Source: Plantibacter auratus (GTDB lineage: Bacteria > Actinomycetota > Actinomycetes > Actinomycetales > Microbacteriaceae). Taken from it: a stretch of DNA of 64,000 bases. A program made the position numbers and the translations under genes. Position 1 is the first letter of the stretch; each line of letters starts with the position of its first letter. This document shows positions 49,962 to 58,803 of this stretch, one piece after another. The DNA is taken from contig NZ_JBOBFV010000002.1 of assembly GCF_050587365.1 (NCBI RefSeq), forward strand, positions 310,001-374,000, written 5' to 3'. The notes beneath the pieces were generated by a model that was not told where the DNA came from, searched no databases, and saw only the letters and a program-made list of their open reading frames with translations.

Positions 49962-50972
49962 ATGCGCAGCGCGACCCTCCTCCGATCGAGACGCGCGCTC
50001 GCCGTCGGCACACTGGCCGCCGCGCTCCTCGTCATCGCCCTCGCGAGTCTGATGCTCGGCAGCAACCTCATCAGTCCCGTAGCCGTCCTCACCGCTCTGT
50101 TCGACCCCGCCCAGGACACCGGCGCCGTCGTCTGGGGGTCGCGGGTGCCGCGCACGGTGCTCGGCGTCCTCGTCGGCGTCTGCCTCGGGATCGCCGGTGC
50201 CGTCATGCAGGGGCAGACCCGCAACCCGCTCGCCGACCCCGGCCTGTTCGGCGTCTCCGCCGGCGCGAGTCTCGCGGTCGTCGTCGGGGTCTACGTGCTC
50301 GGCACGAGCTCGGTGGTCACGACGCTCTGGCTCGCTCTGCTCGGCGCCACCGTCGCCAGCGTCATCGTGTTCTCCGTCGCCGCACTCGGCCGCGGACTCT
50401 CGAGTCCCGTCCCGCTCGCGATCGCCGGCACCGCCGTCTCGGCCCTCCTCGTCGCCCTGACCTCGTACCTCGTGCTGTCCGACGAGACGACCCTCGCCGC
50501 CTATCGCATCTGGGTGGTCGGTTCGCTGTCCGGCCGATCGCTCACGGGCGTCGACGCGGCGCTCGTCTTCGCCGGGCTCGGCCTCGTGTTCGCGGTGGCC
50601 AACATCCGCTCGTTGAACGCCCTGGCGCTCGGGACAGAGCTGGCGAACGGGCTCGGCGAGAACCTCATCCGCGCGCGACTCGTGGGGCTCGCCGCGATCA
50701 CCCTGCTCACGGCCGCCGCCGTCGCCCTGACCGGCCCGATCGCGTTCGTCGGACTCACCGCGCCGCACATCGCCCGCACGCTCGTGGGCGGGCATCACGG
50801 CTGGCTGCTCCCCGCCTCGGGACTCGTCGGCGGGAGCGTGCTGCTCGCATGCGACGTGATCGGTCGCCTCATCGGTGGCACCGCCGAGGTGCCCGTGGGT
50901 GTCGTCCTCACCGTCGTGGGTGGGGTCGCCTTCATCGCCATCGTGCGCCGCGGACGGATGGCGGAGCTGTGA
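49962..50972 (+). CDS. Iron-siderophore ABC transporter permease, FecCD family (first)
   Basis: 336 residues with about nine to ten membrane helices. VLVGVCLGIAGAVMQGQTRNPLADPGLFGVSAGA is the FecCD signature and GLTAPHIARTLVGGHHGWLLPASGLVGG is the coupling-helix region that contacts the ATPase. It takes iron-siderophore from a binding lipoprotein to the cytoplasm. The next gene starts inside its stop (GTG 50969). Likely repressed by iron through the upstream box. Confidence 0.92.
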   Translation: MRSATLLRSRRALAVGTLAAALLVIALASLMLGSNLISPVAVLTALFDPAQDTGAVVWGSRVPRTVLGVLVGVCLGIAGAVMQGQTRNPLADPGLFGVSAGASLAVVVGVYVLGTSSVVTTLWLALLGATVASVIVFSVAALGRGLSSPVPLAIAGTAVSALLVALTSYLVLSDETTLAAYRIWVVGSLSGRSLTGVDAALVFAGLGLVFAVANIRSLNALALGTELANGLGENLIRARLVGLAAITLLTAAAVALTGPIAFVGLTAPHIARTLVGGHHGWLLPASGLVGGSVLLACDVIGRLIGGTAEVPVGVVLTVVGGVAFIAIVRRGRMAEL

Positions 50973-52024
50973 GCGCCGTGCGGGAGGGCAGCCGCCTCTT
51001 CGGCCGCCTGTGGCGAGGGCGGGTCGTCGGCGTCACGATCGCCTGTCTCGTCGTCGCGCTGGCGTTCGCCCTGCTCGGGATCGTCGCCGGCTCGTCGTCC
51101 CTGACGATCCCCGACGTGATCACCACCCTGCTCGGTGGTGGGACCGGCGGCCAGGAACTCATCGTGTTCGAGCTCCGCCTCCCCCGGGTCGTCGGCGGCC
51201 TCCTCGTCGGTGCCTCCCTCGGACTCGCCGGGGCACTGACCCAGACCTTCGCACGCAACCCGCTCGCCACTCCGGACATCCTCGGTGTCACCTCGGGTGC
51301 CGCGCTCGGGGCCGTGGCCGCGATCGTCCTGGTCGGCGGCAGCTACTCGGTCGGGGCCGGCGCCCTCAGCCTGGGCTTGCCCGCCATGGCGGCGATCGGC
51401 GCGCTCGTCACCTCGGCCGCCGTCTACGCGTTGTCCTGGCGCGGCGGGGTCGACAGCTTCCGACTCATCCTCATCGGCATCGGTGCCACCGCGACCCTCG
51501 GCGGCATCACGAGCTACCTCATCGCCCGGGCGCAGATCACCGAGGCGGCAGCGGCTGCGCAGTGGCTCGTCGGCAGCCTCTCGGGCATCTCCTGGTCGAG
51601 CGTGTGGCCGGTGCTCGTCGCACTGGTGATCCTGACGCCGATCGCGGTCCTGCAGACGAGCAGCCTCGACATCAGCCAGCTCGGTGACGAGTTGTCGACC
51701 GGCCTCGGCGTCGCCGTCCAGCGGCATCGGATCGTCGTCATCGCGTGCGCGGTCCTGCTCGTCGCCGCAGCCGTGTCCGCCGCGGGGCCGATCGAGTTCG
51801 TCGCCTTCGTCGCACCGCAGATCGCCCGCCGCCTCGCCCGCACCGGTCGCCCGCCGCTGCTCGCCTCCGCGCTGCTCGGCGCCGTCATCGTGACGGGCGG
51901 CGACGCACTCGTCCGTGGCGTCCTGCCGGGCGAGATCCCGGTGGGCATCATCACCGCGATCGTCGGCGCGCCCTATCTCATCTGGTTGCTGACGCGCCGC
52001 AAGGAACGGGAGACCTCCGCATGA
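50969..52024 (+). CDS. Iron-siderophore ABC transporter permease, FecCD family (second)
   Basis: 351 residues from a GTG start at 50969 (VSAVREGSRLFGRLWRG), overlapping the first permease stop by 4 bases; an upstream in-frame extension to 49943 is a frame artefact. FecCD motifs: GASLGLAGALTQTFARNPLATPDILGVTSGAALGAVA and IEFVAFVAPQIARRLARTGRPPLL. Partner of the previous permease. The ATPase gene starts at 52021 and overlaps the stop. Confidence 0.92.
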   Translation: MSAVREGSRLFGRLWRGRVVGVTIACLVVALAFALLGIVAGSSSLTIPDVITTLLGGGTGGQELIVFELRLPRVVGGLLVGASLGLAGALTQTFARNPLATPDILGVTSGAALGAVAAIVLVGGSYSVGAGALSLGLPAMAAIGALVTSAAVYALSWRGGVDSFRLILIGIGATATLGGITSYLIARAQITEAAAAAQWLVGSLSGISWSSVWPVLVALVILTPIAVLQTSSLDISQLGDELSTGLGVAVQRHRIVVIACAVLLVAAAVSAAGPIEFVAFVAPQIARRLARTGRPPLLASALLGAVIVTGGDALVRGVLPGEIPVGIITAIVGAPYLIWLLTRRKERETSA

Positions 52025-52872
52025 CCGACCCCGCCACGACCCCCTCGCTCGTGAAGGAACGCCCGACGCCCGCCCTCGAGGCGAGGGGCGTCTCCCTGGC
52101 CTACGACCAGATGGTGGTCTTCGAGGGACTGGACCTCCGCATCGAGACGGGCGAGGTCACGACGCTCATCGGCGCCAACGGTTGCGGCAAGTCGACGCTG
52201 CTGAAGGCGTTCGGTCGTCTGCTCACCCCGACCGCCGGCACGGTCGAACTCGACGGTCGCGGTGTGCGCTCGATCCCGACCCGCGAGGTCGCGCGCCGCC
52301 TGGCTATCCTGCCGCAGAAGCCACTGACGCCGTCGGCGACGACCGTCCGCGACCTCGTCTCGCGAGGGCGGCACCCGCACCAGAGCCTCCTCAAGCCCTG
52401 GACGCCCGCCGACACGATCGCCGTCGACGAGGCCCTCGCCGCCACCGGCCTCGAGACGCTCGCCGACCGCGACACGGCCTCCCTGTCGGGCGGGCAGCTG
52501 CAGCGCGCTTGGATCGCCCTGGTGCTCGCGCAGCGTGCCCCCACGATCCTGCTCGACGAGCCGACGACCTTCCTCGACCTCAGCCACCAGCTCGACGTCC
52601 TCCGACTCGTACGGTCGATCAACCGCGAGCGCGGCGCGACGGTCGTCATGGTCCTGCACGACCTCACCCTCGCCGGCCGGTACTCCGACCGGCTCGTCGT
52701 CGTGGGCGGCGGCCGGGTCATCGCCGACGGGACACCCTGGGAGGTCCTCACCCCGGCCGTGCTCCGGGAGGCGTTCGACCTCGACGCCATCGTCATCCCC
52801 GACCCGAGCAGCGGCTCGCCGCTCATCGTGCCCGTCGACCCCGACGACGCGATCGCCCTCGACGCGGAGTGA
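52021..52872 (+). CDS. Iron-siderophore ABC transporter ATP-binding protein, FecE type
   Basis: 283 residues from MTDPATTPSL. Walker A GANGCGKST, signature LSGGQLQRAWIALVLAQ, Walker B ILLDEPTTFLD, H-loop VLHDLTLAGRYSDR. The VRDLVSRGRHPHQS segment is typical of FepC/FecE proteins. It energises import of iron-siderophore by the two FecCD permeases. The start overlaps the previous stop by 4 bases (52021-52024). Confidence 0.92.
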   Translation: MTDPATTPSLVKERPTPALEARGVSLAYDQMVVFEGLDLRIETGEVTTLIGANGCGKSTLLKAFGRLLTPTAGTVELDGRGVRSIPTREVARRLAILPQKPLTPSATTVRDLVSRGRHPHQSLLKPWTPADTIAVDEALAATGLETLADRDTASLSGGQLQRAWIALVLAQRAPTILLDEPTTFLDLSHQLDVLRLVRSINRERGATVVMVLHDLTLAGRYSDRLVVVGGGRVIADGTPWEVLTPAVLREAFDLDAIVIPDPSSGSPLIVPVDPDDAIALDAE

Positions 52873-52908
52873 TCCGGGCGATCGGGCATTCCGATATCGT
52901 TTCGTGAC

Positions 52909-52927
52909 TTAGGTTCGGCTACCCTAA
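52909..52927. promoter_or_regulatory. DtxR/IdeR-type iron box before the binding-protein gene
   Basis: TTAGGTTCGGCTACCCTAA matches the consensus TTAGGTTAGGCTAACCTAA at 17 of 19 positions. It ends five bases before the ATG at 52933, and close to a -10-like region. A clear sign that the gene is iron-repressed. The box and the one at 49939 together control both halves of the importer. Confidence 0.85.
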
Positions 52928-52932
52928 GTACC

Positions 52933-53931
52933 ATGACGATCTCTTCACGCCTCCGCCGCGCCGCACTCGTTCTCGTGCCGGCGCTCGCCCTGGTCGGCCT
53001 CGCCGGCTGCTCCCCCACCGCCGCATCCGACGCCGACAGCAGCGGCGCCTGGAGCTACACCGACGACACCGGCACCACGGTCAAGCTCGACCAGCAGCCG
53101 AAGCGCGTCGCGAGCTTCGCCGACTACGCGCTCGGCCTGCACGGCAACGGCATCGACCCCGTCGCGGTCTTCGGTCGCGTCGACGTCGCCACCGACAAGC
53201 GCTTCGCGGACTACGACCTCGGCGACACGGCCATCGTCGGCAACAGCTACGGCGAGATCGACCTCGAGGCACTCGCCGAGGCGGCACCAGACCTCATCGT
53301 GACCGGGATCTACCCGACCGACCGCGACGGCACGCTCGACCTCAAGGGTCCCTACTACGGCGTCGCCGACGTCGAGCAGCAGGAGCAGCTGGAGAAGATC
53401 GCTCCGGTCGTCGCCATCAAGGTCGGCGGCAAGGGTGCCGACGTCATCGCCTCGCTCAACAAGCTGTCGGAGGCGCTCGGAGCCGACGAGGACACCATCG
53501 CCGCGGCGAAGGAGAAGTACGACGCCGCAGCAGCAGACCTGACCGCCGCAGCGAAGGAGACCGACCTCGAGGTCACGCAGATGTACGCGGACGCGAGCGG
53601 GGTCTACGTCGTCAAGCCGCAGGACGAGCCGGAGACCGAGCTGTACAGCGAACTCGGCGTGAAGTACACGAACGCGAACCCGGACGGCTACTACTACTGG
53701 GACATCTACAGCTGGGAGAACGCTGGCCAGGCGATGACCGGTGACGTCCTGCTCGTGAACGTCGAGGGCTTCCAGCAGAGCGACCTCGAGGCTCAGGCGA
53801 CCTTCGCCTCGCACCCGGCACTCGTCGCCGGTCAGATCCACTCCTGGAACACCGCTGCCCTCGACTACACGTCGCAGGCGAAGCAGATGGAGACGCTCGC
53901 CGGGATCCTCCGCGAGTCGAAGGCGCTGTAG
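52933..53931 (+). CDS. Iron-siderophore ABC transporter substrate-binding lipoprotein
   Basis: 332 residues. Lipobox LAGC with Cys26 after a hydrophobic signal. Periplasmic-binding-protein fold of the FhuD/BtuF type: KRVASFADYALGLHGNGIDPVAVFGR, YGEIDLEALAEAAPDLIVTGI, and a long alpha linker KLSEALGADEDTIAAAKEKYDAA. It captures ferric siderophore at the cell surface. Not overlapping the ATPase gene; a 60-base gap with its own iron box, so it is expressed as a separate unit. Confidence 0.92.
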   Translation: MTISSRLRRAALVLVPALALVGLAGCSPTAASDADSSGAWSYTDDTGTTVKLDQQPKRVASFADYALGLHGNGIDPVAVFGRVDVATDKRFADYDLGDTAIVGNSYGEIDLEALAEAAPDLIVTGIYPTDRDGTLDLKGPYYGVADVEQQEQLEKIAPVVAIKVGGKGADVIASLNKLSEALGADEDTIAAAKEKYDAAAADLTAAAKETDLEVTQMYADASGVYVVKPQDEPETELYSELGVKYTNANPDGYYYWDIYSWENAGQAMTGDVLLVNVEGFQQSDLEAQATFASHPALVAGQIHSWNTAALDYTSQAKQMETLAGILRESKAL

Positions 53932-53949
53932 CGAGCACCCCCGGTCCCG

Positions 53950-54232
53950 CCCTTCGACAGGCTCAGGAACCGCCTGTCGAAGGGCCACGTCACCCGTGTG
54001 CACTTCGACAAGCTCAGTGACCTGAAGAGACCTCCCCGGCGAACCCGGTCCCTGCACTTCGACAAGCTCAGTGACCGGAAGAGACCTTCCCGGCGAACCC
54101 GGTCCCTGAGCCTGTCGAAGGGCGTCAGCCCGAGCGCACTTCGACAAGCTCAGTGACCGGAGATGGCTCAGTGACCGGAGATGGCACAGCGACCCGAGAT
54201 GGGCACAGCGACCGGAGATGGGCACAGCCAAC
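53950..54232. repeat. Array D: repeats and short tandem units before the MHS transporter
   Basis: Inverted copies start at 53950, 54001, 54055 and 54137; plus copies at 53972 (truncated) and 54101. At 54047 a plus copy is cut after GGTCCCTG and joined directly to an inverted copy, a recombination-like scar. From about 54148 the CAGTGACCGGAGATGG segment repeats four or five times in tandem. The 462-base gap holds nothing else I can support. Confidence 0.85.
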
Positions 54233-54393
54233 GGTCCGGGGTGAGGCGACCCTCGGGAACCCCACCCCGTGTGCTCCCGACGCACCGGATCGGCTTCGGA
54301 GTGTGCCGACCGCACATGGGCTGAGCCTCCAGACGGCCGGTAGCCTCGTCAGGCGTCCCGGCCGTCCGGGTGCGCCCAACACGAAGGAGTGCC

Positions 54394-55758
54394 ATGGCCA
54401 TCCAGAGCGCGCGCGAGAGCGACCCACGCGGAGCAGACACCACCGCCGTCGGCCAGAGCGACATCGATCGCGACGGCCTCGACTCCCGGGTGCAGCGTCG
54501 CCGCGCCATCCTCGCCAGCTCGGTCGGCACCGTCATCGAGTGGTACGACTTCACCCTCTACGGGCTGGCCTCCGCGCTCGTGTTCGCGCCACTGTTCTTC
54601 CCCGGCGCCGGTGACCTCGCCGGCCTGCTCGGCGCGTTCGCCGGCTTCGCGGTCGGCTTCGGTGCCCGCCCGATCGGCGGCCTGATCTTCGCCCACTACG
54701 GCGACAAGCTCGGGCGCAAACCGACGTTGCTCATCACGCTCCTCTTCATGGGTGTCGCGACCACCTTCATCGGCCTCCTCCCCACCGCCGACGCCATCGG
54801 CATCTGGGCTCCGATCCTGCTCATCGTGCTGCGGATCTTCCAGGGCATGGGCTCGGGTGCCGAGTTCGCCGGCGCGATCACGATGGCGAGCGAGTCCGCC
54901 GACGTGAAGCACCGCGCGTTCGCCGCGTCGTTCCCCGGCGCCTCCGTGTACGTGGGCATGGCGCTCGCGACCACCGTCTTCGCTGTGGTGAGCACCCTGC
55001 CGATCGAGCAGTTCCAAAGCTGGGGTTGGCGGATCCCGTTCCTCGCGAGCGTCGTCATCGTCGCGTTCGCCCTGTACTTCCGGCTGCGGGTCAAGGAGAC
55101 GAAGGCGTTCGAGAGCGCGGAGGAGCGCGGCGCGGTCACCTCGGCACCACTGGTCGGCGCCATCCGCTCGCACTGGCGGGTGATCCTCTGCGGCATGGGG
55201 CTCTTCGCGTTCGCACTGCCGTGGGTCTACGTCGTGCAGGTGTTCTCGCTGTCGTACGTGACGGGCACGCTGAGCGTGAACCCGACGGAGGCGCTCATCG
55301 GCCTCATCGTCGCGGAGGTCCTGACCATCCCGACGGCGCTGCTGTTCGGTCGCCTCGCCGACCGCATCGGTCGGAAGCCCGTCCTCATGGGCGCCGCGAT
55401 CTTCGGCGTGGTCTACGCGTTCCCGATGTTCCTGCTCTACGACACGGAGCAGTCGGCCCTCGTCGCCCTGGGCCTCATCCTGGGCCTCGCCGTCATCCAG
55501 GGGGCCACCATCGGCACCTCGGGAGCACTGCTCGCCGAGATCTTCCCGACCTCGATGCGCTGGAGCGGCATCGCGCTCTCGCGTGAGATCCCGGCCGCCC
55601 TCGTCGGCGGGACGGTCCCGCTCGTCGCGACCGCGCTCGTCGCCGCGAGCGGTGGTGCACCGTGGTTGGTGGCGGCGTACCTGCTGGTGCTCAGCGCGAT
55701 CGGCATCGTCGGGATCGCCTTCCTGCCGGAGACCCTGCCGCGCAAGCAGCGCGGCTGA
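54394..55758 (+). CDS. MFS transporter, metabolite:H+ symporter (MHS) subfamily
   Basis: 454 residues from MAIQSARESD; AAGGAG site seven bases before the ATG. ASSVGTVIEWYDFTLYGLASALVF is the MHS N-terminal motif, RPIGGLIFAHYGDKLGRKPTL the MFS loop A, and GSGAEFAGAITMASE follows in helix 4. MHS proteins (ShiA, ProP-like) import organic acids, shikimate or osmolytes with protons. The gene is isolated and has repeats on both sides, which gives no hint on substrate. Confidence 0.9.
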   Translation: MAIQSARESDPRGADTTAVGQSDIDRDGLDSRVQRRRAILASSVGTVIEWYDFTLYGLASALVFAPLFFPGAGDLAGLLGAFAGFAVGFGARPIGGLIFAHYGDKLGRKPTLLITLLFMGVATTFIGLLPTADAIGIWAPILLIVLRIFQGMGSGAEFAGAITMASESADVKHRAFAASFPGASVYVGMALATTVFAVVSTLPIEQFQSWGWRIPFLASVVIVAFALYFRLRVKETKAFESAEERGAVTSAPLVGAIRSHWRVILCGMGLFAFALPWVYVVQVFSLSYVTGTLSVNPTEALIGLIVAEVLTIPTALLFGRLADRIGRKPVLMGAAIFGVVYAFPMFLLYDTEQSALVALGLILGLAVIQGATIGTSGALLAEIFPTSMRWSGIALSREIPAALVGGTVPLVATALVAASGGAPWLVAAYLLVLSAIGIVGIAFLPETLPRKQRG

Positions 55759-55768
55759 CCTGCCCCCC

Positions 55769-56162
55769 GGTCCCTGAGCCTGTCGAAGGGCGACGTCACC
55801 CGTGTGCACTTCGACAAGCTCAGTGACCGGAAACGGCCTACCCGGAAGGCCCCGGTCCCTGAGCCTGTCGAAGGGCGACGTCACCCGTGGGCACTTCGAC
55901 AAGCTCAGTGACCGGAAAGGGTGAGGTCAGTGACCGGAAAGGGTGAGCTCAGCGACCGGAATAAGTGAGCTCAGTGACCGGAAAAGGCCTACCCGGAAGG
56001 CCCAGGTCCCTGAGCCTGTCGAAGGGCGACGTCAGACCGTGGGCACTTCGACAAGCTCAGTGACCGGCGGCGGTGAGCTCAGTGACCGGCGGCGGTGAGC
56101 TCAGCGACCGGGCGCGGTGAGCTCAGCGACCGGGCGCGGTGAGCTCAGCGACCGGGCGCGGC
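55769..56162. repeat. Array E: hairpin pairs plus 22-bp tandem units
   Basis: Plus copies begin at 55769, 55854 and 56005; inverted partners at 55807, 55892 and 56044. From 56053 five head-to-tail 22-bp units (GGTGAGCTCAGTGACCGG or GCTCAGCGACCGGGCGCG) start at 56053, 56075, 56097, 56119 and 56141. These repeat the end of the inverted half. The ~430-base gap between the MHS and ABC genes contains only these. Confidence 0.9.
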
Positions 56163-56184
56163 CCGGCCGAGCAGCCTGGGCCGC

Positions 56185-56973
56185 TTACTCCTCGTCCCAG
56201 GTCATGCGACGGCCCATCACGGGCACCGAGGCCAGCAGCTCTCGGGTGTAGGCGTCCTCGGGAGCGGCCAGGACGGTGGCCGTGGGGCCCGCCTCGACGA
56301 CCCGGCCGGCCTGCATGACGCTCACCGTGTCGCACATGTAGTTCACGACGGCGAGGTTGTGGGAGATGAACAGCACCGTGAGTTCGAGCTCACGCTGCAG
56401 CTCGCGCAGCAGGTTGAGGACGACGCCCTGCACCGACACGTCGAGCGCCGAGGTGATCTCGTCGGCGATCAGGACCTCCGGTTCGGCCGCGAGCGCCCGG
56501 GCGATCGTGATGCGCTGCCGCTGACCACCCGAGAACGCCGACGGCAGGTCGTTCGCGCGGTCCGGGTCGATGTGCACGCGCTCGAGCAGCTCGCCCACCC
56601 GGGACCGCTGCTCCGAGCGACTCCAGGAGCGCCCGGTCGCCCGGGACCCCTCGGCGATCGACAGCCCGATCGGCATGCGCGGGTCGAGCGCGGAGTACGG
56701 GTCCTGGAAGACGAGTTGCACGCGTCGACGTGCACGACGGGCAGCGGACGAGCGCCCGACGATGTCGGCGCCGTTCAGTCGGATGCCGCCGGCGCTCGGG
56801 ATGACGAGACCGACGGCGGCCGCGGCGACCGTCGACTTGCCCGAGCCGGACTCCCCCACGAGCCCGTGGGACGTGCCTGGGCGGACCGTGAGGTCGAAGC
56901 CGTCGACCGCGGTGTGCGCGGACGCGCCGTGGCCGTAACGGACCGTGAGGCCGGAGAACTCGAGACCGGTCAT
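56185..56973 (-). CDS. ABC transporter ATP-binding protein, DppF/OppF type
   Basis: 262 residues: Walker A GESGSGKST, FSGGQRQRITIARALA signature, Walker B VLIADEITSALD (Glu at the catalytic place), H-loop LFISHN. The C-terminal YTRELLASVPVMGRRM is typical of the DppF tail. Last gene of the peptide/hydantoin-like importer. The start overlaps the fused protein's stop by 4 bases (56970-56973). Confidence 0.9.
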   Translation of the reverse strand: MTGLEFSGLTVRYGHGASAHTAVDGFDLTVRPGTSHGLVGESGSGKSTVAAAAVGLVIPSAGGIRLNGADIVGRSSAARRARRRVQLVFQDPYSALDPRMPIGLSIAEGSRATGRSWSRSEQRSRVGELLERVHIDPDRANDLPSAFSGGQRQRITIARALAAEPEVLIADEITSALDVSVQGVVLNLLRELQRELELTVLFISHNLAVVNYMCDTVSVMQAGRVVEAGPTATVLAAPEDAYTRELLASVPVMGRRMTWDEE

Positions 56974-58799
56974 GCGCGCTGTCCTTCGGTGGTGATGGGC
57001 CCTTCGACAAGCTCAGGGACCGGGAGGGGCTCCTCGTCGATCGCACCGATGACCGGGAGCGGCATGGTGCGGTCGGAGGTCATGTCGGGCACGCAGGCGA
57101 TGAGCCCACGCGTGTACGGGTGCCGCGCCTCGTGGAGGCGATCGGCGTCGAGCGATTCGACGATGCGGCCGTCCTTCATGACGAGGATGCGGTCGCAGAA
57201 CCCGCTGACGAGGGCGATGTCGTGCGAGATGAGCAGGATCGCAGCGCCCGTCTGCTCCTGCGCCTCGTGGAGGACCCGGAGGACCTGGCGCTGCACCGTC
57301 ACGTCGAGCGCCGTCGTGGGCTCGTCGGCGATGAGCAGCTTCGGGCGGCCCATGAGCCCCATACCGATCATGGCCCGTTGCCGCATGCCGCCGGACAGCT
57401 CGTGTGGGAACTGCTTCAGGCGCTTCGCCGGGAGCGGGATCCGCACCGACTCGAGCGCGGCCTCGGCGCGTTTCGTCGACTCGGCCACCGACAGCCCCTC
57501 GTGGACCTCGACGGTCTCGCGGAGCTGCTTGCCGATCGTGAGCGAGGGGTTGAGCGAGGTGAGCGGGTCCTGGAAGACCATCGCGAGCTCGAGGCCGAGG
57601 CGGCTGCGCTCGGCCTTCGTCAGCGGTGCGGTCATGTCGATCCCGCGGAAGCTCAGCTCCGAGGCCTGCACCGAGGAGTCCGGCCCGAGGAGGGCGGCGA
57701 TCGCCATCGCGCTCACCGACTTGCCCGATCCGGACTCGCCGACGACACCGACGACCTCGCCGGGCATGATCGTGAGGCTGATGCCGTGGACGCGCTCGAC
57801 GAGACGGCCGTCGCGGTCCGGGAAGGCGACGCGGAGATCGCGCACCTGCACGACGGGCTCCTGGTCGGCGGGCGTCGCAGCCGCAGCCGAGGCGGTCGCG
57901 GGAGCCGCGGTGCGACGACGCGCGGGCGCGGGCAGGCCGAGGAGCCGCTTCGACGACTCGTTCCAGAGCTCGCCGAGCTGCGTGAAGATGACGCCGCACA
58001 CGACGAGCGCGATGCCGGGACCGATCGCCGCCATCGGGTTTCCGTAGATGCGGGCGATCCCGAGGCCGAGGAGGCGACCCCAGTCGTACTCGGGCGCCTG
58101 CACCCCGAGACCGAGGAAGGACAGGCCGGCGAAGGCGAGCAGCGTGCCGGAGGCGGAGACCGCCGCGTTCACGAGCATGGGCGGCAGCATGTTCGGCATG
58201 ACGTGCCGGACGAGCACCTCCGCTTGCCCGACGCCGGCGATCCGCGCGGCCTTCACGTAGTCGCGACCGATGAGCGACGACGCGAGCGTGTAGGTGAGGC
58301 GGGCGAAGGTCGGCACGCCGGCGAACCCGACGGCGAGCATCGCGCCGGTGGCGCTCGCGCCCCAGATCACCGAGAAGAACAGCGCCATGAGGAGCCAGGG
58401 GAACGACAACAGGATGTCGATGAGCGCGGTGACGAGTCGACGCAGCGGGCGAGGCAGGACCGTCGCGACGGCCCCGAGCAGGACGCCGCCGACGACGGAG
58501 ATCGCGGTGGCGCCGAGGGTCAGCAGGACGGACACCCGCGTGGCGACCATGACCCGGGCGAAGACGTCGCGTCCGAGCTCGTCTGTGCCGAAGGGGTGGG
58601 CGAGGCTCGCACCGGCGAGGCGGTCGGCCACGGACGTCGTGTCGGCGGCGGACCCCCAGACGGTCGGGCCGACGACCGCGACAACGATGATGAGGAGCGC
58701 TCCGATCGCGCCGGTCAGGCCGCGCGGGGTGCGGAGGCGGTCGAGCACCGGGGAGCGGCGTGAGGGGGTGGGACTGGAGGTGGTCGGACGGGTGCTCAT
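56970..58799 (-). CDS. Fused ABC permease (DppC type) and ATP-binding protein (DppD type)
   Basis: 609 residues. Residues about 1-290 are a DppC-like permease (FGTDELGRDVFARVMVATRVSVLL; six helices, EAA-loop around DYVKAARIAGVGQAEVLVRHVMPN). After an Ala/Pro linker, residues about 315-590 are an ATPase: Walker A GESGSGKS, LSGGMRQRAMIGMGL, LLIADEPTTALD, LLISHD. Such fusions occur in actinobacterial dipeptide/nickel systems. The last ~18 residues are encoded partly by an inverted copy of the dispersed repeat (57000-57021, PVPELVEGP). Confidence 0.92.
   Translation of the reverse strand: MSTRPTTSSPTPSRRSPVLDRLRTPRGLTGAIGALLIIVVAVVGPTVWGSAADTTSVADRLAGASLAHPFGTDELGRDVFARVMVATRVSVLLTLGATAISVVGGVLLGAVATVLPRPLRRLVTALIDILLSFPWLLMALFFSVIWGASATGAMLAVGFAGVPTFARLTYTLASSLIGRDYVKAARIAGVGQAEVLVRHVMPNMLPPMLVNAAVSASGTLLAFAGLSFLGLGVQAPEYDWGRLLGLGIARIYGNPMAAIGPGIALVVCGVIFTQLGELWNESSKRLLGLPAPARRRTAAPATASAAAATPADQEPVVQVRDLRVAFPDRDGRLVERVHGISLTIMPGEVVGVVGESGSGKSVSAMAIAALLGPDSSVQASELSFRGIDMTAPLTKAERSRLGLELAMVFQDPLTSLNPSLTIGKQLRETVEVHEGLSVAESTKRAEAALESVRIPLPAKRLKQFPHELSGGMRQRAMIGMGLMGRPKLLIADEPTTALDVTVQRQVLRVLHEAQEQTGAAILLISHDIALVSGFCDRILVMKDGRIVESLDADRLHEARHPYTRGLIACVPDMTSDRTMPLPVIGAIDEEPLPVPELVEGPITTEGQRA
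57000..57021 (-). repeat. Dispersed repeat inside the 3' end of the fused ABC gene
   Basis: Inverted element CCTTCGACAAGCTCAGGGAC (57001-57020) lies within the coding frame, giving VPELVEG near the C-terminus of the fused protein. The following TTCGGTG and AAGGACAGC supply the site for the next gene. The copy is therefore exonised and may have been inserted into an older terminal codon region. Confidence 0.85.
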
Positions 58800-58803
58800 G
58801 AGC

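Noticed and set aside
49943..52024. A 693-residue protein covering both FecCD permeases
   Set aside because: Its first half is the wrong frame of the first permease; the true second permease starts at the GTG at 50969.
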